NCBI GenBank assembly: GCA_907165275.2
Contig: OU015655.1
Coordinates: forward strand, 11,482,501 to 11,546,500
DNA: 64,000 nt
Direction: 5' to 3'
Origin: Zygaena filipendulae
Lineage: Eukaryota > Arthropoda > Insecta > Lepidoptera > Zygaenidae
The position numbers and the translations under genes are program-made. The notes beneath the pieces were generated by a model. The model was not told the DNA's origin, searched no databases, and worked only from the letters and a program-made list of their open reading frames with translations. Below, piece by piece: positions 22,885 to 32,912 of the stretch (its first letter is position 1; every line of letters starts with the position of its first letter).

Positions 22885-23149
22885 TTAGCCCGGCTTGTAA
22901 ATTAAAAAAAGTATTGGACACCTATTTTTTCTTTTTTTACGTAATCAAAAAATAACGGCGATACATTGAGTTGAAATTTCGAGTGACGTCACTAACTAGT
23001 GCAGTTTGTATGGCGGCTTGTAGCGGTAAGTCGCTCGTGAGTGAGCCCCCACCCTAAATTATGATGCGCTTTATCTGTGTATTTTCATTTATTTGAAAAA
23101 TAAAAAAATACGTGTCTAATGATTTTTAATTTTCTAAATGACGGACTAA
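22885..23149. mobile_element. TTAGTCCGTC MITE, complete copy
   Basis: TTAGCCCGGCTTGTAA at the left end and GACGGACTAA at the right. The interior AATCAAAAAATAACGGCGATACATTG is the uninterrupted form of the site split in tan intron 8. There is no coding frame. Confidence 0.8.
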
Positions 23150-23675
23150 TTAGAATTTTGATTTTCAAAAGTTGTCTACATCCCTATTGGGCTACGAACT
23201 ACGAAGATTCCTTTTATTGCTAACGCCATCTGTCATACCACGATTGAATTTCTAGAAACCTATTTATTAAGACGTGCAAAGTTATGACTTTATGAGCTGA
23301 TGATCCTGGTGAAAACTGAAAATCTCAGGCTATAAAAATTAAATTAAATATTCACGAAATTATTGTTGCCTTCGGTCTATTGAAACAATCATGTTTTGAA
23401 ACTGTTTTGAAACCAATATTTTTTTAGGTAGGTACCTACCTACCTAATATGAGGCCTCCCAATTCCCATAAACATACCTAGTACCTACATTCTGTGGATT
23501 CGAATTCCTTCTCTACGCTCGCGCTCTACCTAATACTTTGGCGAGAATGATAGGTAGGTGGGTACCGAACTACCGAATCATTTTCAATAGGTACGGTCTA
23601 CGTAATAAGTAAATACATGGGTTGAGTAGTAAGTACATAAGTAGGTAGGTATATTATAAACAATGTTAGACTTAC

Positions 23676-23860
23676 ATCAAAACACGTCGTGACCACTGAG
23701 ACAAAGATAACCAATGAATTTTGCAACTATACCTAATCACTAATTCACTAGGTACTATGCTTTAATCGACCAATGCTTAAATGCAAGCGAAAACCAAAGA
23801 GGCCAAGCCGCCAAAACAACAGGAGATGGCCGCCAGCCCGCAGCCGTGAGTCATGAGTCG
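23676..23860 (-). other. probable 5'-UTR exon of the 1175-residue gene
   Basis: On the - strand GTTTTGAT|GTAAGT forms a strong donor with its last exon base at 23676. Joining it to the acceptor at 22276 gives GTTTTGAT-ATGACTTCC with no extra upstream ATG at the join. The upstream limit is a guess. The exon is inferred and not proven. Confidence 0.4.
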
Positions 23861-24299
23861 ATGATGTCATTGATTCATTGAATGAAACTTGTGAGTTGAG
23901 TGAGTTCAGTTCAGACTATAGGTAGGTACATTGTTTGTGATTTGCGTAGTGGAATGTTCATTCTCCGTCTACGGTAGTGGTAGACCTCAGAAGAATTATT
24001 GTTCTGAGTATATTAATAATTTGTAGGTAGTGACAGATAGTGACTAGTGAGTGAGTGGCGTCATTTATTTCAAAATTAAGTAGACGGAGAATAAAAGAAA
24101 CTACAAGAATCTATCGTCCATACAGCCGAGTCTTCCAATTATTTACTTGGAAGACGTGTCTTTTTGCAATATAAAACTTCCTAGCTAGCTGTTACCCGCG
24201 ATTTTACCTAGCAGGTGTTTCAGGTTAAAAATTACCCTATATCCTTTTCCATACTCCTAACTCAGACGAAATAAAAAGTTTCGTCTGAGACTCCTAACC

Positions 24300-25065
24300 A
24301 TATGTATGCAAAATTGAAATAAGATGAGGTGTTCCCCAAGAGTTTGCTGTTTGTTGTTTTACTGTACAACCTCCCACAGAAAGTTCTATTATGATAAGGT
24401 TCAGCTGTAACGATTTGCTTCCAAAAATTCTGATAGGTAAAGCAAAATGCATCTCACCAATGCTTTCAGTGTAAATAATCATATAGGTACCTACTTAACT
24501 TTAGAAAACAGAAATGTCTGACTTAGCTGGATGGACTTTGTTTCATTTGCCTTCCTTGCAAGGAGTTTCTACCAACAAAAATCATACGTCAACTACCTAG
24601 GATCTTTTGGCGGTATTTGAGCAAAATGGACGTCAGTTTTATTTCTTTGTTTTTCAAAAATCGTGATTATTGTTGCATAAATGTGACGGATTTTGCATAA
24701 TAGTGATCCATTAGTGATGATTACTGATGTACAGTGTGTGGAAACAGTGAAATAAGATAAAATGGGGCGTTTATCGGGAGGTTGTCGTTTTACTATACAA
24801 CTTCCCACAGAGCGTCCTATTAAGGTTCAACTGTGAAGAGTTGCTGCCAAAAGTTCCAGTAAACTGTAAAGCATCGAAATGCATCTCACTACACATCATG
24901 CATTTCGATGTAAAAAATAACGTCAGAAGAAGAAAAGTACCTTTTTTTTTTTTTTTTGGTAAAGTTTACCCCTTTCGGGGAAGGCAAAGGAAACTTAGTC
25001 CATGCAGCCATAATGAAACGGCTGTATGGACTTAGCTTCCCTTGCCTTCTCCATTGGGGTAAATT
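24300..25065. repeat. duplicated repeat block upstream of selenoprotein K homologue
   Basis: The segments 24310-24460 and 24755-24905 are direct repeats of each other (TTTTACTGTACAACCTCCCACAG / TTTTACTATACAACTTCCCACAG; AAATGCATCTCACCA / AAATGCATCTCACTA). From 24890 to 25065 there is an imperfect foldback, GCATTTCGATGT and GGTAAAGTTTACCCCTTTCGGGG against CCCTTGCCTTCTCCATTGGGG. Related words recur at 29390-29530, 31890-32060 and 51280-51460. Confidence 0.6.
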
Positions 25066-25172
25066 AAAAAAAAATTACGAAACAGCACATAAGTCCATAG
25101 TTAATTTGTGGAAATTTCAGAAATTTGTTTTTTGTTTTGAACTTGTTTATAAAAGTATCGGAAGGGAAAATT

Positions 25173-28100
25173 ATGGCGTATGTTAATGAAGGTAAGTCTG
25201 TTTATGTTGAATTTTGATTGTTGCCGTCCGTGATTACTATTAGTCTTTGATTATATAGGTAGTCCCTTAATTTAGCTAAATTGCATAGGGCGAAGTAGGC
25301 CACGTCAGTGCGCATGAAGGGCATCGGACAGGACAAAATAATCGCAAGAATTTACCTATACTACTTGATAAACGTAATGCAAAATTTGATGATAAAAAGG
25401 GCAAACTAATAGTTACGTCGAGCGGTTAATCGTTCGGCTATTTTTAGAGATTGACTGTAGCAATCAAGGCAGAAGTTACCTTTTGGTAATGCAAAGTGAC
25501 TCTACCTTCCAGAAAGTTCTGCCTGGTTATAGAACTCCTGCAATCATTCAAACATTAGGCTTTCTAAATGAAAATAAGCCTTGTGGAGTGGTCATATACC
25601 TATTTCAAAATTGTTAACAGTCCGAGATTTTACAGCGTGATAGTGTGATGATTGTTTCTCTCACACAATGGTTGATGTCACATCACCTCGTGGAGTGATA
25701 TCACTCGAGTAATATTACTCGCATACATACATACTTACACAAGTCTACCTCACATTTAGCCAATGAGGGTTGTGTGCATCCACTGAGTGTAAATACTTTG
25801 GAGGTAATAGGTGAACTTTGAAGATATATATAAGTGGAGATGTTTGTATTTTTTCCAATAAAATATAAATCAAATTTAAAATTTGATTTATATTTTATTG
25901 GAAAAAATATTTTCATTCATAACTTTTCCAAAAAACATGTTATGGAGGTTGCCCCTTATAACATGATTTTGAGGAAATACTATACACAATATAATAATAT
26001 AACAAAAATACAGTTCTTATTTGATATTTACATTAGGTATTCATTAAAATACAATATTAAGTTTATGGTTACAGTAAATGGTTAAAGAAAGAAAAGAAAT
26101 CTTAGTAGAAAAATTCTAGAATACAAAGTAATAGGCTAGTTTCCTGGGTAAAAAAATCGAAATTCTATTTAGTCCGTCAGTTAGATAGTAAAAAAATAAA
26201 AGACACGTATTTTTTGCTTTTTTAAAATAATGGAAATATGCATAGATAAAGCGCATTAAAGTTTAGGGTGGGGGACTCGTGATGTCACAGCTCGCTATAA
26301 CGTGCGAACAAACTGTAGCGAGGCGTGACGTCATGTGAAATTTCGACTTGATATATCTCCGTTATTTTTTGGTTACATAAAAAATAAAAAATACGTGTCC
26401 AATATTTTTTAATAATCTACAAAACGGACTAAAAAAAGATTTAGGAAACTAGCCTTGTGTGTGTCCAAACTCTAGAAACCGAATCTTCATTAACATGAAG
26501 AAACCTAAAATGGCCTATTACCAGTCCCCTCAGAACGTCAATATATTCTAACATTGATATATAGAAAATAGTGTTCCGTATTGCACACTCCAAATAGAGC
26601 TTCTGAAACAGAACAGTTTGTTTTACCAAATGATAACAAAAAATTAAAACCGACTTCAAGACACAAAAATGCTCTACACTAAAAAGTTAAAAATAAACTA
26701 CGTATGTGCTACCTACTAAGTTTCTAAGTCTGATCCAAGCCAAATAGGTAATTGGTAGACAGGATAAGTCCACTTCCACCACATTTCAGACACGAGCGGG
26801 CTTGGCACGGACTTTGAAACAATCAGTAGGTAGCACATACATAGGATTATTGTTAACTTTTTAGTGCGGTGGATTTATATATTTATTTTTCGCTTTTCTT
26901 TTTCGCAAATATTGAAATATTTTTTGTTATTTTTGTAAGTAGCAGATACTAAAAATTTATCACAGGTCATGACTAGGTCAGTATTTTACTTATTATCAAG
27001 ACAATATGTTTATTATTAAAAGTATTTCTGAAAAGATTTTAATGAAATTTTGAGATATTATAATATGATTAAAACAATGCTTTTTATCCTTGTACAAAGA
27101 GTTTCCTAAGTGATGCTAGGGATTCTCTATAGATGAAATCACAATGAAACCATATTATAAGTTTAGTTTTACAATACTTTATACTATTCCAGATGGTACA
27201 ATTGCAGAGTCTAAGCCATTCAGTATATTTGGATGGCTCTGGGGCATACTCAATTTCTGTTATTTATTGTAAGTATTGAATTGTTTATAACACAAATGTC
27301 AGTTTCAGTTTTGCATTCTCGCTTAAACATACTAATGAAATACAAAGTTAATTAGCTGATGTCATAAGAAGTATATTAGAAAAAAAAAGAAAAAAAAAAG
27401 AAAAGTAAGATTTATTCAAGCAAGAGGAGAAACACAACACAAATGAACAGACATATTAGGTCACTTTGGAGTTCCTGTGGGAATTCCGAAACTCACGCGG
27501 GTGAAACAGCTAGTCTATCTATAAGTGTAGTGTAAAGTAATGTTTGCTTGGTCTATGAAAAAACTTTCAGGCGACTCCATGTTTATTGTTTTGGTACATC
27601 AACTCAATTAAAGATTAAATTCATTGAATACTACACTGAACACTTGAACGATACACTACATGGTGGCAGCGGTGTTCAAAGATTATAGTAATTAGATCTA
27701 TGTTCAATACAATTAGGGCAACCTCTTATTAAGTTTTCCAGCTTAACACTCAACTCTATCCACCATACTGCCATTTGAGCTCTACACCTTCATTTTACAA
27801 TCCCCTGATGACTCATGAATGTAGTTAATTATTATAATATACAGAATATATTATATCTGAGTGCAAGTGTAATTTGACGCATTCTATGATTTTCGATACC
27901 AAATGAAATGATATTAAATTTAATTTCAGCTTGCAGACTATGATCAATCCGAACTTCAATAAACATGGAGCAAAATACACACGAGACTTTAGACCACCTG
28001 GCAGTGGGTGAGTGATTTTAACTGTGCGGTCGGTGTAGACGTGCCTCGGCTGCGGCAGGCGTATGCTCATCGCTCAGCCTCGACCGAGGCACGTACGAAG

Positions 28101-28808
28101 CCGAGCCGAGCGGTTTTGGTTCGGTGCGACAGTGCGTCCGGCATAATATTGTCCGACCGAGCATGCCTTGGCCGAGGCAGGGCGTTTGCCGCGCGAGGCG
28201 TGCCTCGGCCGAGGCTACTCGCTTGGTGTGGGTGGACGCGCCTTATTACGTGCATTTTTGTCTTTCGGATTAAATTGGTATTGTGTTATTTTTAACTTTT
28301 TAGTGTAGTACATTTTTGTGTGTATTTGAAGTCGGTTTTAATTGTATTGACTAATTTCATTTAAAGTAGAAACTGACCAACACTTCATGTGGTACTAAAT
28401 CACTGATCACAGAATACTTATTATAACGGCGTATAGAAGCGACGTGACATTCCCCCGCTTCGAGGCGTGATTGCTTCTCTCCGCGCCCCGCAGCCTGCAC
28501 GCGCTTTCTGGACGCACACACACACAACACATGCAAGTACAAGCCGGCCGTCTTTACTTGTGTGAGAATACTTGAATCAGTTCATTTGTATGGAGTGTTA
28601 CCGGGCTGACTAATTCTAGCAAACTTAAATCACACTACAATAATTATTATTATTAGTGTTAGTGTATCTAAAATCTAGAATCTTCTCAGTACAAATACCA
28701 AAATGTTTCAGGCCCCCAAAACCACCCACAAAGAGGTTCGGAGGGTTCGGACCGTCGGGCTCCGGGCCTTCGCCGCCACCGATGGGAGGATGCGGCTGTG
28801 GCGGCTAA
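25173..28808 (+). CDS. SelK: selenoprotein K homologue with Cys in place of Sec
   Basis: Coding exons: 25173-25191, 27193-27268, 27930-28007 and 28712-28808. All junctions are GT/AG and in phase, giving 89 residues (human SELENOK has 94). Order: short lumenal N-terminus (MAYVNEDG), one hydrophobic segment at about residues 16-37 (FSIFGWLWGILNFCYLFLQ), then a basic Gly/Pro-rich cytosolic tail ending PSPPPMGGCGCGG. In vertebrates this tail ends in GG-Sec-G. Here TGC (Cys85) stands at the Sec position, a second Cys follows at 87, and the stop is TAA, so no recoding is needed. The family acts in the ER membrane with Derlin in ER-associated degradation and Ca2+ flux. Introns carry MITEs and a GC-rich repeat island. 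A TATAAAAG at 25148 is too close to the ATG to be a simple promoter. Confidence 0.9.
25847..25909. repeat. 63-bp near-perfect palindrome
   Basis: The arms 25847-25877 and 25879-25909 are perfect 31-base complements around a single A. They lie in intron 1 of the selenoprotein K homologue. Short frames on either strand share a peptide only because of this symmetry. Confidence 0.95.
26169..26432. mobile_element. TTAGTCCGTC MITE, inverted copy
   Basis: TTAGTCCGTCAGTTAGATAG at the left, ACGGACTAA at the right, with GTGACGTCATGTGAAATTTCGAC and CGTTATTTTTTGGTTACATAA inside. It is in the opposite orientation to the copies at 22885 and 51815. Confidence 0.8.
26640..26925. repeat. relative of the intron-8 hairpin head
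   Basis: Starts AAATTAAAACCGACTTCAAGACAC, with inverted arms ACTAAAAAGTTAA...TATGTGCTACCTACT and AGTAGGTAGCACATA...TTAACTTTTTAGT. It has the same architecture as the heads at 12703, 13990 and 14925, but its own arm sequence. Confidence 0.65.
28020..28350. repeat. GC-rich palindromic island fused to a hairpin-family right arm
   Basis: 28026-28250 is strikingly GC-rich against its AT-rich surroundings and carries copies of GCCTCGGCCGAGGC (perfect palindrome at 28202-28215; variants at 28077-28090 and 28165-28178). It runs into TTTTTGTCTTTCGGATTAAATTGGTATTGTGTTATTTTTAACTTTTTAGTG...GAAGTCGGTTTTAAT (28255-28345), the right-arm sequence of the composite repeat. It lies in intron 3 of the selenoprotein K homologue. 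Confidence 0.7.
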
Positions 28809-28956
28809 TTAATTACTAATTACAGTTTAAAATTTGAATCTACTTTGTATATTATAATATATTGAGATTAACAACTGGTACGTCTATAAGTAACTAGGTG
28901 ACCATGTTTATCAATTACGCAGCATCGATTTCAGTTATAAGATGTAGCATCCGATA

Positions 28957-28962
28957 AATAAA
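28957..28962 (+). terminator. polyadenylation signal of selenoprotein K homologue
   Basis: AATAAA lies 149 bases after the stop codon, within GATAAATAAATTT. Confidence 0.6.
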
Positions 28963-29194
28963 TTTAATATTTACTAACAGTTTTTATTGTTTTAACAGAA
29001 AAATTCATCAATGAACCTAACTCAGGTTTTTGTTCTAATTTGGAATATTATAAAAAAGACTTAACATCATGTGCATTAAATGGGCTTCAAACTTTTCGTA
29101 CATAAATATTTTTTTTTAATTTTATATTAAGTGTCTAGTCGTCCAATAAGCGGATTATTATTAGTCGTCCACCAAACTACATAAATTCACAAAA

Positions 29195-29375
29195 GAGTAT
29201 ATTACCGTAAAATTATAAATACCGTTAGATTATAATCTATCTCGCGAGATTGTAAACTATCAAAACATTGTGAACTGTAACATACTGCTTACAAATTGAT
29301 GCATTTAACCATTGATATTTTAATATATCAATGCATTTAACACATTATTTTTCGGTAGATTATAATGGTTAGGTC
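29195..29375. mobile_element. foldback repeat, copy 1 of the TCTCGCGAGATTGTAAAC family
   Basis: CCGTTAGATTATAATCTATCTCGCGAGATTGTAAACTATC, then TGTGAACTGTAACATACTGCTTACAAATTGATGCATTTAA. It matches the larger copy at 53370-53945 but lacks that copy's internal insertion, so it shows the empty site. Confidence 0.7.
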
Positions 29376-30138
29376 TGTACTGCTTCCGGTAAAGCATCGA
29401 AATGTATCTCACCAATGCATTTCGATGTAAAATACTTCAGAAGAAGAAATATACCATTGAACTGGCTCTATGAACTGTTTCCTTCTGCCTTCCCCGGAAG
29501 GGGTAAACTCGGGTAAACTTCACCAAAAAAAAAAGTTTAGTTTGTGGTCATCAGATATTAAAAAGTACTCTGTGGTAATCACGGTGTCATCTTTAGACAT
29601 AATATGTCTAGTTAATCTGAGGTGTCATCTCAGGCTGTCTCAGGCTAACTAGACATATGGTGTCATCACAACATAACATTACTTTTAACGACATTAAATT
29701 ATTATTCGTTCATATTCTCTTATTTATTTAAGTATAAGTATATAATTTCTGTCTTGTTCCATTGTACATAGTTCATCCCATTTCACTATTCTTATTACAA
29801 CGAACGCCCAAAATTTTCGCTCGTTCATTTTAAATTTTATTTGCAAATTAAATTAACGCGACACTGGCAACAATGTCATTAATGACAATCTTTAGACATA
29901 TGTCTAGTTAATCTGAGATGACAATTGCTATAAAAAAAACATACACATACAATATACTTTTTTATTTATTTTATTATTTGAAAATGTATATTTTCGGAGA
30001 TCCAGAACTTTTTAGCTGACTGTAACTAATACTACTAGCAGAAAATACCTAAAGAAGAAAAGATCGTGTAAAATCAATAAAAAACCTGAAAAATTTGGTT
30101 AATGGTTTTTATGCGGACCTTGGCGCGTGAACATTTTT

Positions 30139-30879
30139 ATGTCGATCATGAGTCTGAAAAGCATAAAACTGGTTACATTTGATGCTACAAATACACTACT
30201 GAAATTCAAGTTACCCCCATGGCAGCATTATGCCAATGTTGCTCAAGGCTATGGGTTTAAAGGTACAGCGGACAGCTTGAAAACTCGGTTACTAGCTAGC
30301 TATAAAATTATGTGGAATGATCATCCCAATTTTGGTAAGCATACCATAAATTGGGAGATATGGTGGCACAAAGTAGTCAAGTTAACATTTGAAGGGCAGC
30401 TGCCAGCAAAAACTGATGTGGACCGTATAGCCTGCAGATTGATTAATGAATTCAAAACTTCTAAATGCTGGATACCAGCCCAAGGGGGTGATAAGCTCCT
30501 TCACTTAATTCGCAACCAGGGTATTACAATAGGAGTCATATCAAACTTTGATCCACGGCTTAATGATATTTTACAAAATGTAAACATTCACAATAAATTC
30601 GATTTTGTTTTAACATCTTATGACATTGGATATAGTAAGCCTGATGAGAGGGTTTTCAAGCATGCAATTGGAGTGTGCAAAAATCCTGTGAAACCTTCAG
30701 AGTCACTCCATATTGGTGATAATGTTGAGAAGGATTATCAAGGGGCTAGAGCTGCTGGTTGGCATGCATTGTTGATAAATGAGAGGTTAATACATGAGAA
30801 ACCACCAGCAATGGGCCATGTGTTCAAAAACTTAGAAGAATTAAGTAGAACCATAGAGCTGGATAAACTCAAACTTTAG
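30139..30879 (+). CDS. HAD-superfamily hydrolase, HDHD3 / Reg-2 type
   Basis: Single exon, 246 residues from the first ATG. An in-frame ATG three codons on (30148) has the better -3 context (A) and may be the true start. HAD motifs in order: I, FDATNT, with nucleophile Asp15; II, ISNFD, with Ser135; III, YSKPDERVF, with Lys167; IV, HIGDNVEKD, with Asp194 and Asp199. The helical cap lies between motifs I and II. Motif I has Thr17 where most HAD phosphatases have the acid/base Asp. From memory, the insect Reg-2 group shares this, so catalytic strength is uncertain. Similarity points to human HDHD3 and Drosophila 'rhythmically expressed gene 2', whose substrate is not established. Neighbouring genes give no functional hint. 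Confidence 0.88.
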   Translation: MSIMSLKSIKLVTFDATNTLLKFKLPPWQHYANVAQGYGFKGTADSLKTRLLASYKIMWNDHPNFGKHTINWEIWWHKVVKLTFEGQLPAKTDVDRIACRLINEFKTSKCWIPAQGGDKLLHLIRNQGITIGVISNFDPRLNDILQNVNIHNKFDFVLTSYDIGYSKPDERVFKHAIGVCKNPVKPSESLHIGDNVEKDYQGARAAGWHALLINERLIHEKPPAMGHVFKNLEELSRTIELDKLKL

Positions 30880-31258
30880 CTGTCCTCTTGGTATGATGAT
30901 GTACATACATGATTTCTGTTGATCATTCTAATAAGCTTCTGGAAATCGCTTCAGTCATTGTAACCAAGTTATTGAAACTGGTGTTGGCAGTGACCAATCA
31001 TCATTAAAAAAGTTTAAGACTAGCGGAATGCTACAATAAGTAGGTACTTGAGTATTGCTCCTATGTAGGTTGCTCTCCTAGGTGGAGTTGTGTTGCACTG
31101 GGAGCAATTATTAAGATAGAGCTACCTATATTGTAATTATTAAGTCTTAATTGATGGAATATTAAGATTTGATTGTTGATTTGAGGATTGTTATTTAATG
31201 TTGCGAGTTTTGTATTAGTTTCAAGTGTTAAAGTGTTTAGTTCAGATTATTAAGTATA

Positions 31259-31264
31259 AATAAA
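31259..31264 (+). terminator. candidate polyadenylation signal of the HAD gene
   Basis: AATAAA about 380 bases after the stop, in TATAAATAAAAAG. It is the first canonical hexamer on this strand that I found after the gene. Confidence 0.5.
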
Positions 31265-31689
31265 AAGTTATATAATGTAAATATTATTCATTACTTCGTA
31301 ATTAACTTTTTAAAATAGAATAGGTATGCAAAAAGTAAAATAACTTACAACAGAGTTTTCGATTTTAATTTTTAAAAAAACAGGGTATAATATTATTATG
31401 CCCCATAAATAAACTAACACATCCAGATTTATATTTTTTATATTAAACAAGTTATTTCTTAATAACCATTAACTTTATATTTCAACAGGGGCGAGGGAAG
31501 TCGGAAGGAAGGAAATAATTAAATTAGGCAATTAGGCATGGGTACCTACTAGTATAGACAGTAGGTATAGTATTAGTATATTTACTCTGAGGTATTATAT
31601 TATCTGTGGCATGGGTCAAAATATAGGGTACCTAAATCAAAACGTATCTGATATCCAAACAAGAAAATCCGTTTTCGGAAAACCAAATC

Positions 31690-32352
31690 TACCTCATGCA
31701 TGAAATTTATAATAAGAAATTGTGTCAATATTTCAAAAATAGAGCCTTAGAAAAGCGTTATCGTGAAAGATTTACTAAAAAAATTTCAATAATTTCCAAA
31801 ATATTCAACTTTTAATTTTGTGAAACGGAACGTTGCAACGAAACACCAATCACAGCCAAGCTTGACACATGACGTCACTTTTATTTTTTTAGGAAACATT
31901 TACCTCTTTCAGAGATGGCAAAAGAAACTAAGTGCATACAGTCAACGCATATTTTCCATTTTCTGAAGTTTTTTACTTTAAATTGCATCGGTAAGATGCA
32001 TTTCGATTCTTTACTGGAACTTTTGGAAGTAAATCGACACAGTTCAACCTTAATTTCGCCGTCGTCGTCGTCTGTTAGCACTTTAATGAAGTTTCAGGAA
32101 AAGTAAAATGTCTGTTTACTCTGTGCACTATTTCTATAAAAAAGAAACTATTTCTTTAGGTGAATTTTCCTTAACAAATAAAAATGACGTAACATTGATG
32201 GGATCGGTGTTTCAATGCAACGTTCCGTTTCACAGAATTAAAAGTTGAATATTGATAATTTTGTGATAAATTTGTCACTTCTTTGCTGTTCTCGGGCCCT
32301 ATTTTTGAAATATTGACCCAATTTCTTATTATCAATAATGCAAGTTCCCTAT
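31690..32352. mobile_element. foldback element, copy 1 (TACTTGCAT family)
   Basis: The left arm (about 31700-31855: AATAAGAAATTGTGTCAATATTTCAAAAATAGAGCC to GAAACGGAACGTTGCAACGAAACACC) is inverted at 32205-32345. The loop contains TGACGTCACTTTTATTTTTTTAGG. Copy 2 is 51094-51722, sharing the left arm and loop but with a different right part. It lies between the HAD gene and Eph. Confidence 0.75.
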
Positions 32353-32399
32353 TATATTTTATTCCGCTGAACACGCACGTTTATATTTAACTACCTATG

Positions 32400-32460
32400 A
32401 CCAGCGGTTTCACCTGCGTGAGTTTCGTATTTCCCGCAAGAACTCAAAATAGCTTTTTAC
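32400..32460 (+). repeat. short SINE-like fragment
   Basis: CCAGCGGTTTCACCTGCGTGAGTTTCGTATTTCCCGCAAGAACTC is a decayed left end of the Metulj-type repeat. The rest of 32460-32912 holds the Eph 5' flank and untranslated leader, with no recognisable TATA box. Confidence 0.5.
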
Positions 32461-32912
32461 TTTTTAAACCTTCTCTGAACTTCCACAAATATTTCAATAT
32501 CATAATTTTTATTTATGATATGAATGATGGCAACACTCAATAAAACTGCTGCGCGTCCATGTCAAGTGTTCCGTCTGTTTAGTTCGGGATCAATATAAAT
32601 TAAAAATACAGAATCCTCACACAAATTAATGATTATTGTTATATTTTTTGGTTGATAATGCGATAAAATTAGTTGGTTTTCGTTACCAAGGCAGCCATTT
32701 AGTTATAGTCACCAATGCAGGCATTGAGTGCTCGGTATTCATTGCAGTGAAAAGAAATGTCGGAGCCGTCCTTTATCCGCAACAAAGTGAAGTGCTGAGA
32801 ATAACGAAGACTCTTATATAGTGCATAATGTAGTAGAACTCTTTTTAATTGTGTTCGGTATTGCATCTACGGTCGCGATTGTAGTATTTTGTGTTAGTAT
32901 TATGCGGTCGAG

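Noticed and set aside
30127..30138. GTG start for the HAD protein
   Set aside because: Nuclear genes of insects start at ATG. The first in-frame ATG is at 30139, with a better-context ATG at 30148.
32636..32821. 61-codon upstream frame before Eph
   Set aside because: No similarity and ordinary length for this DNA. It may be leader or flanking sequence.
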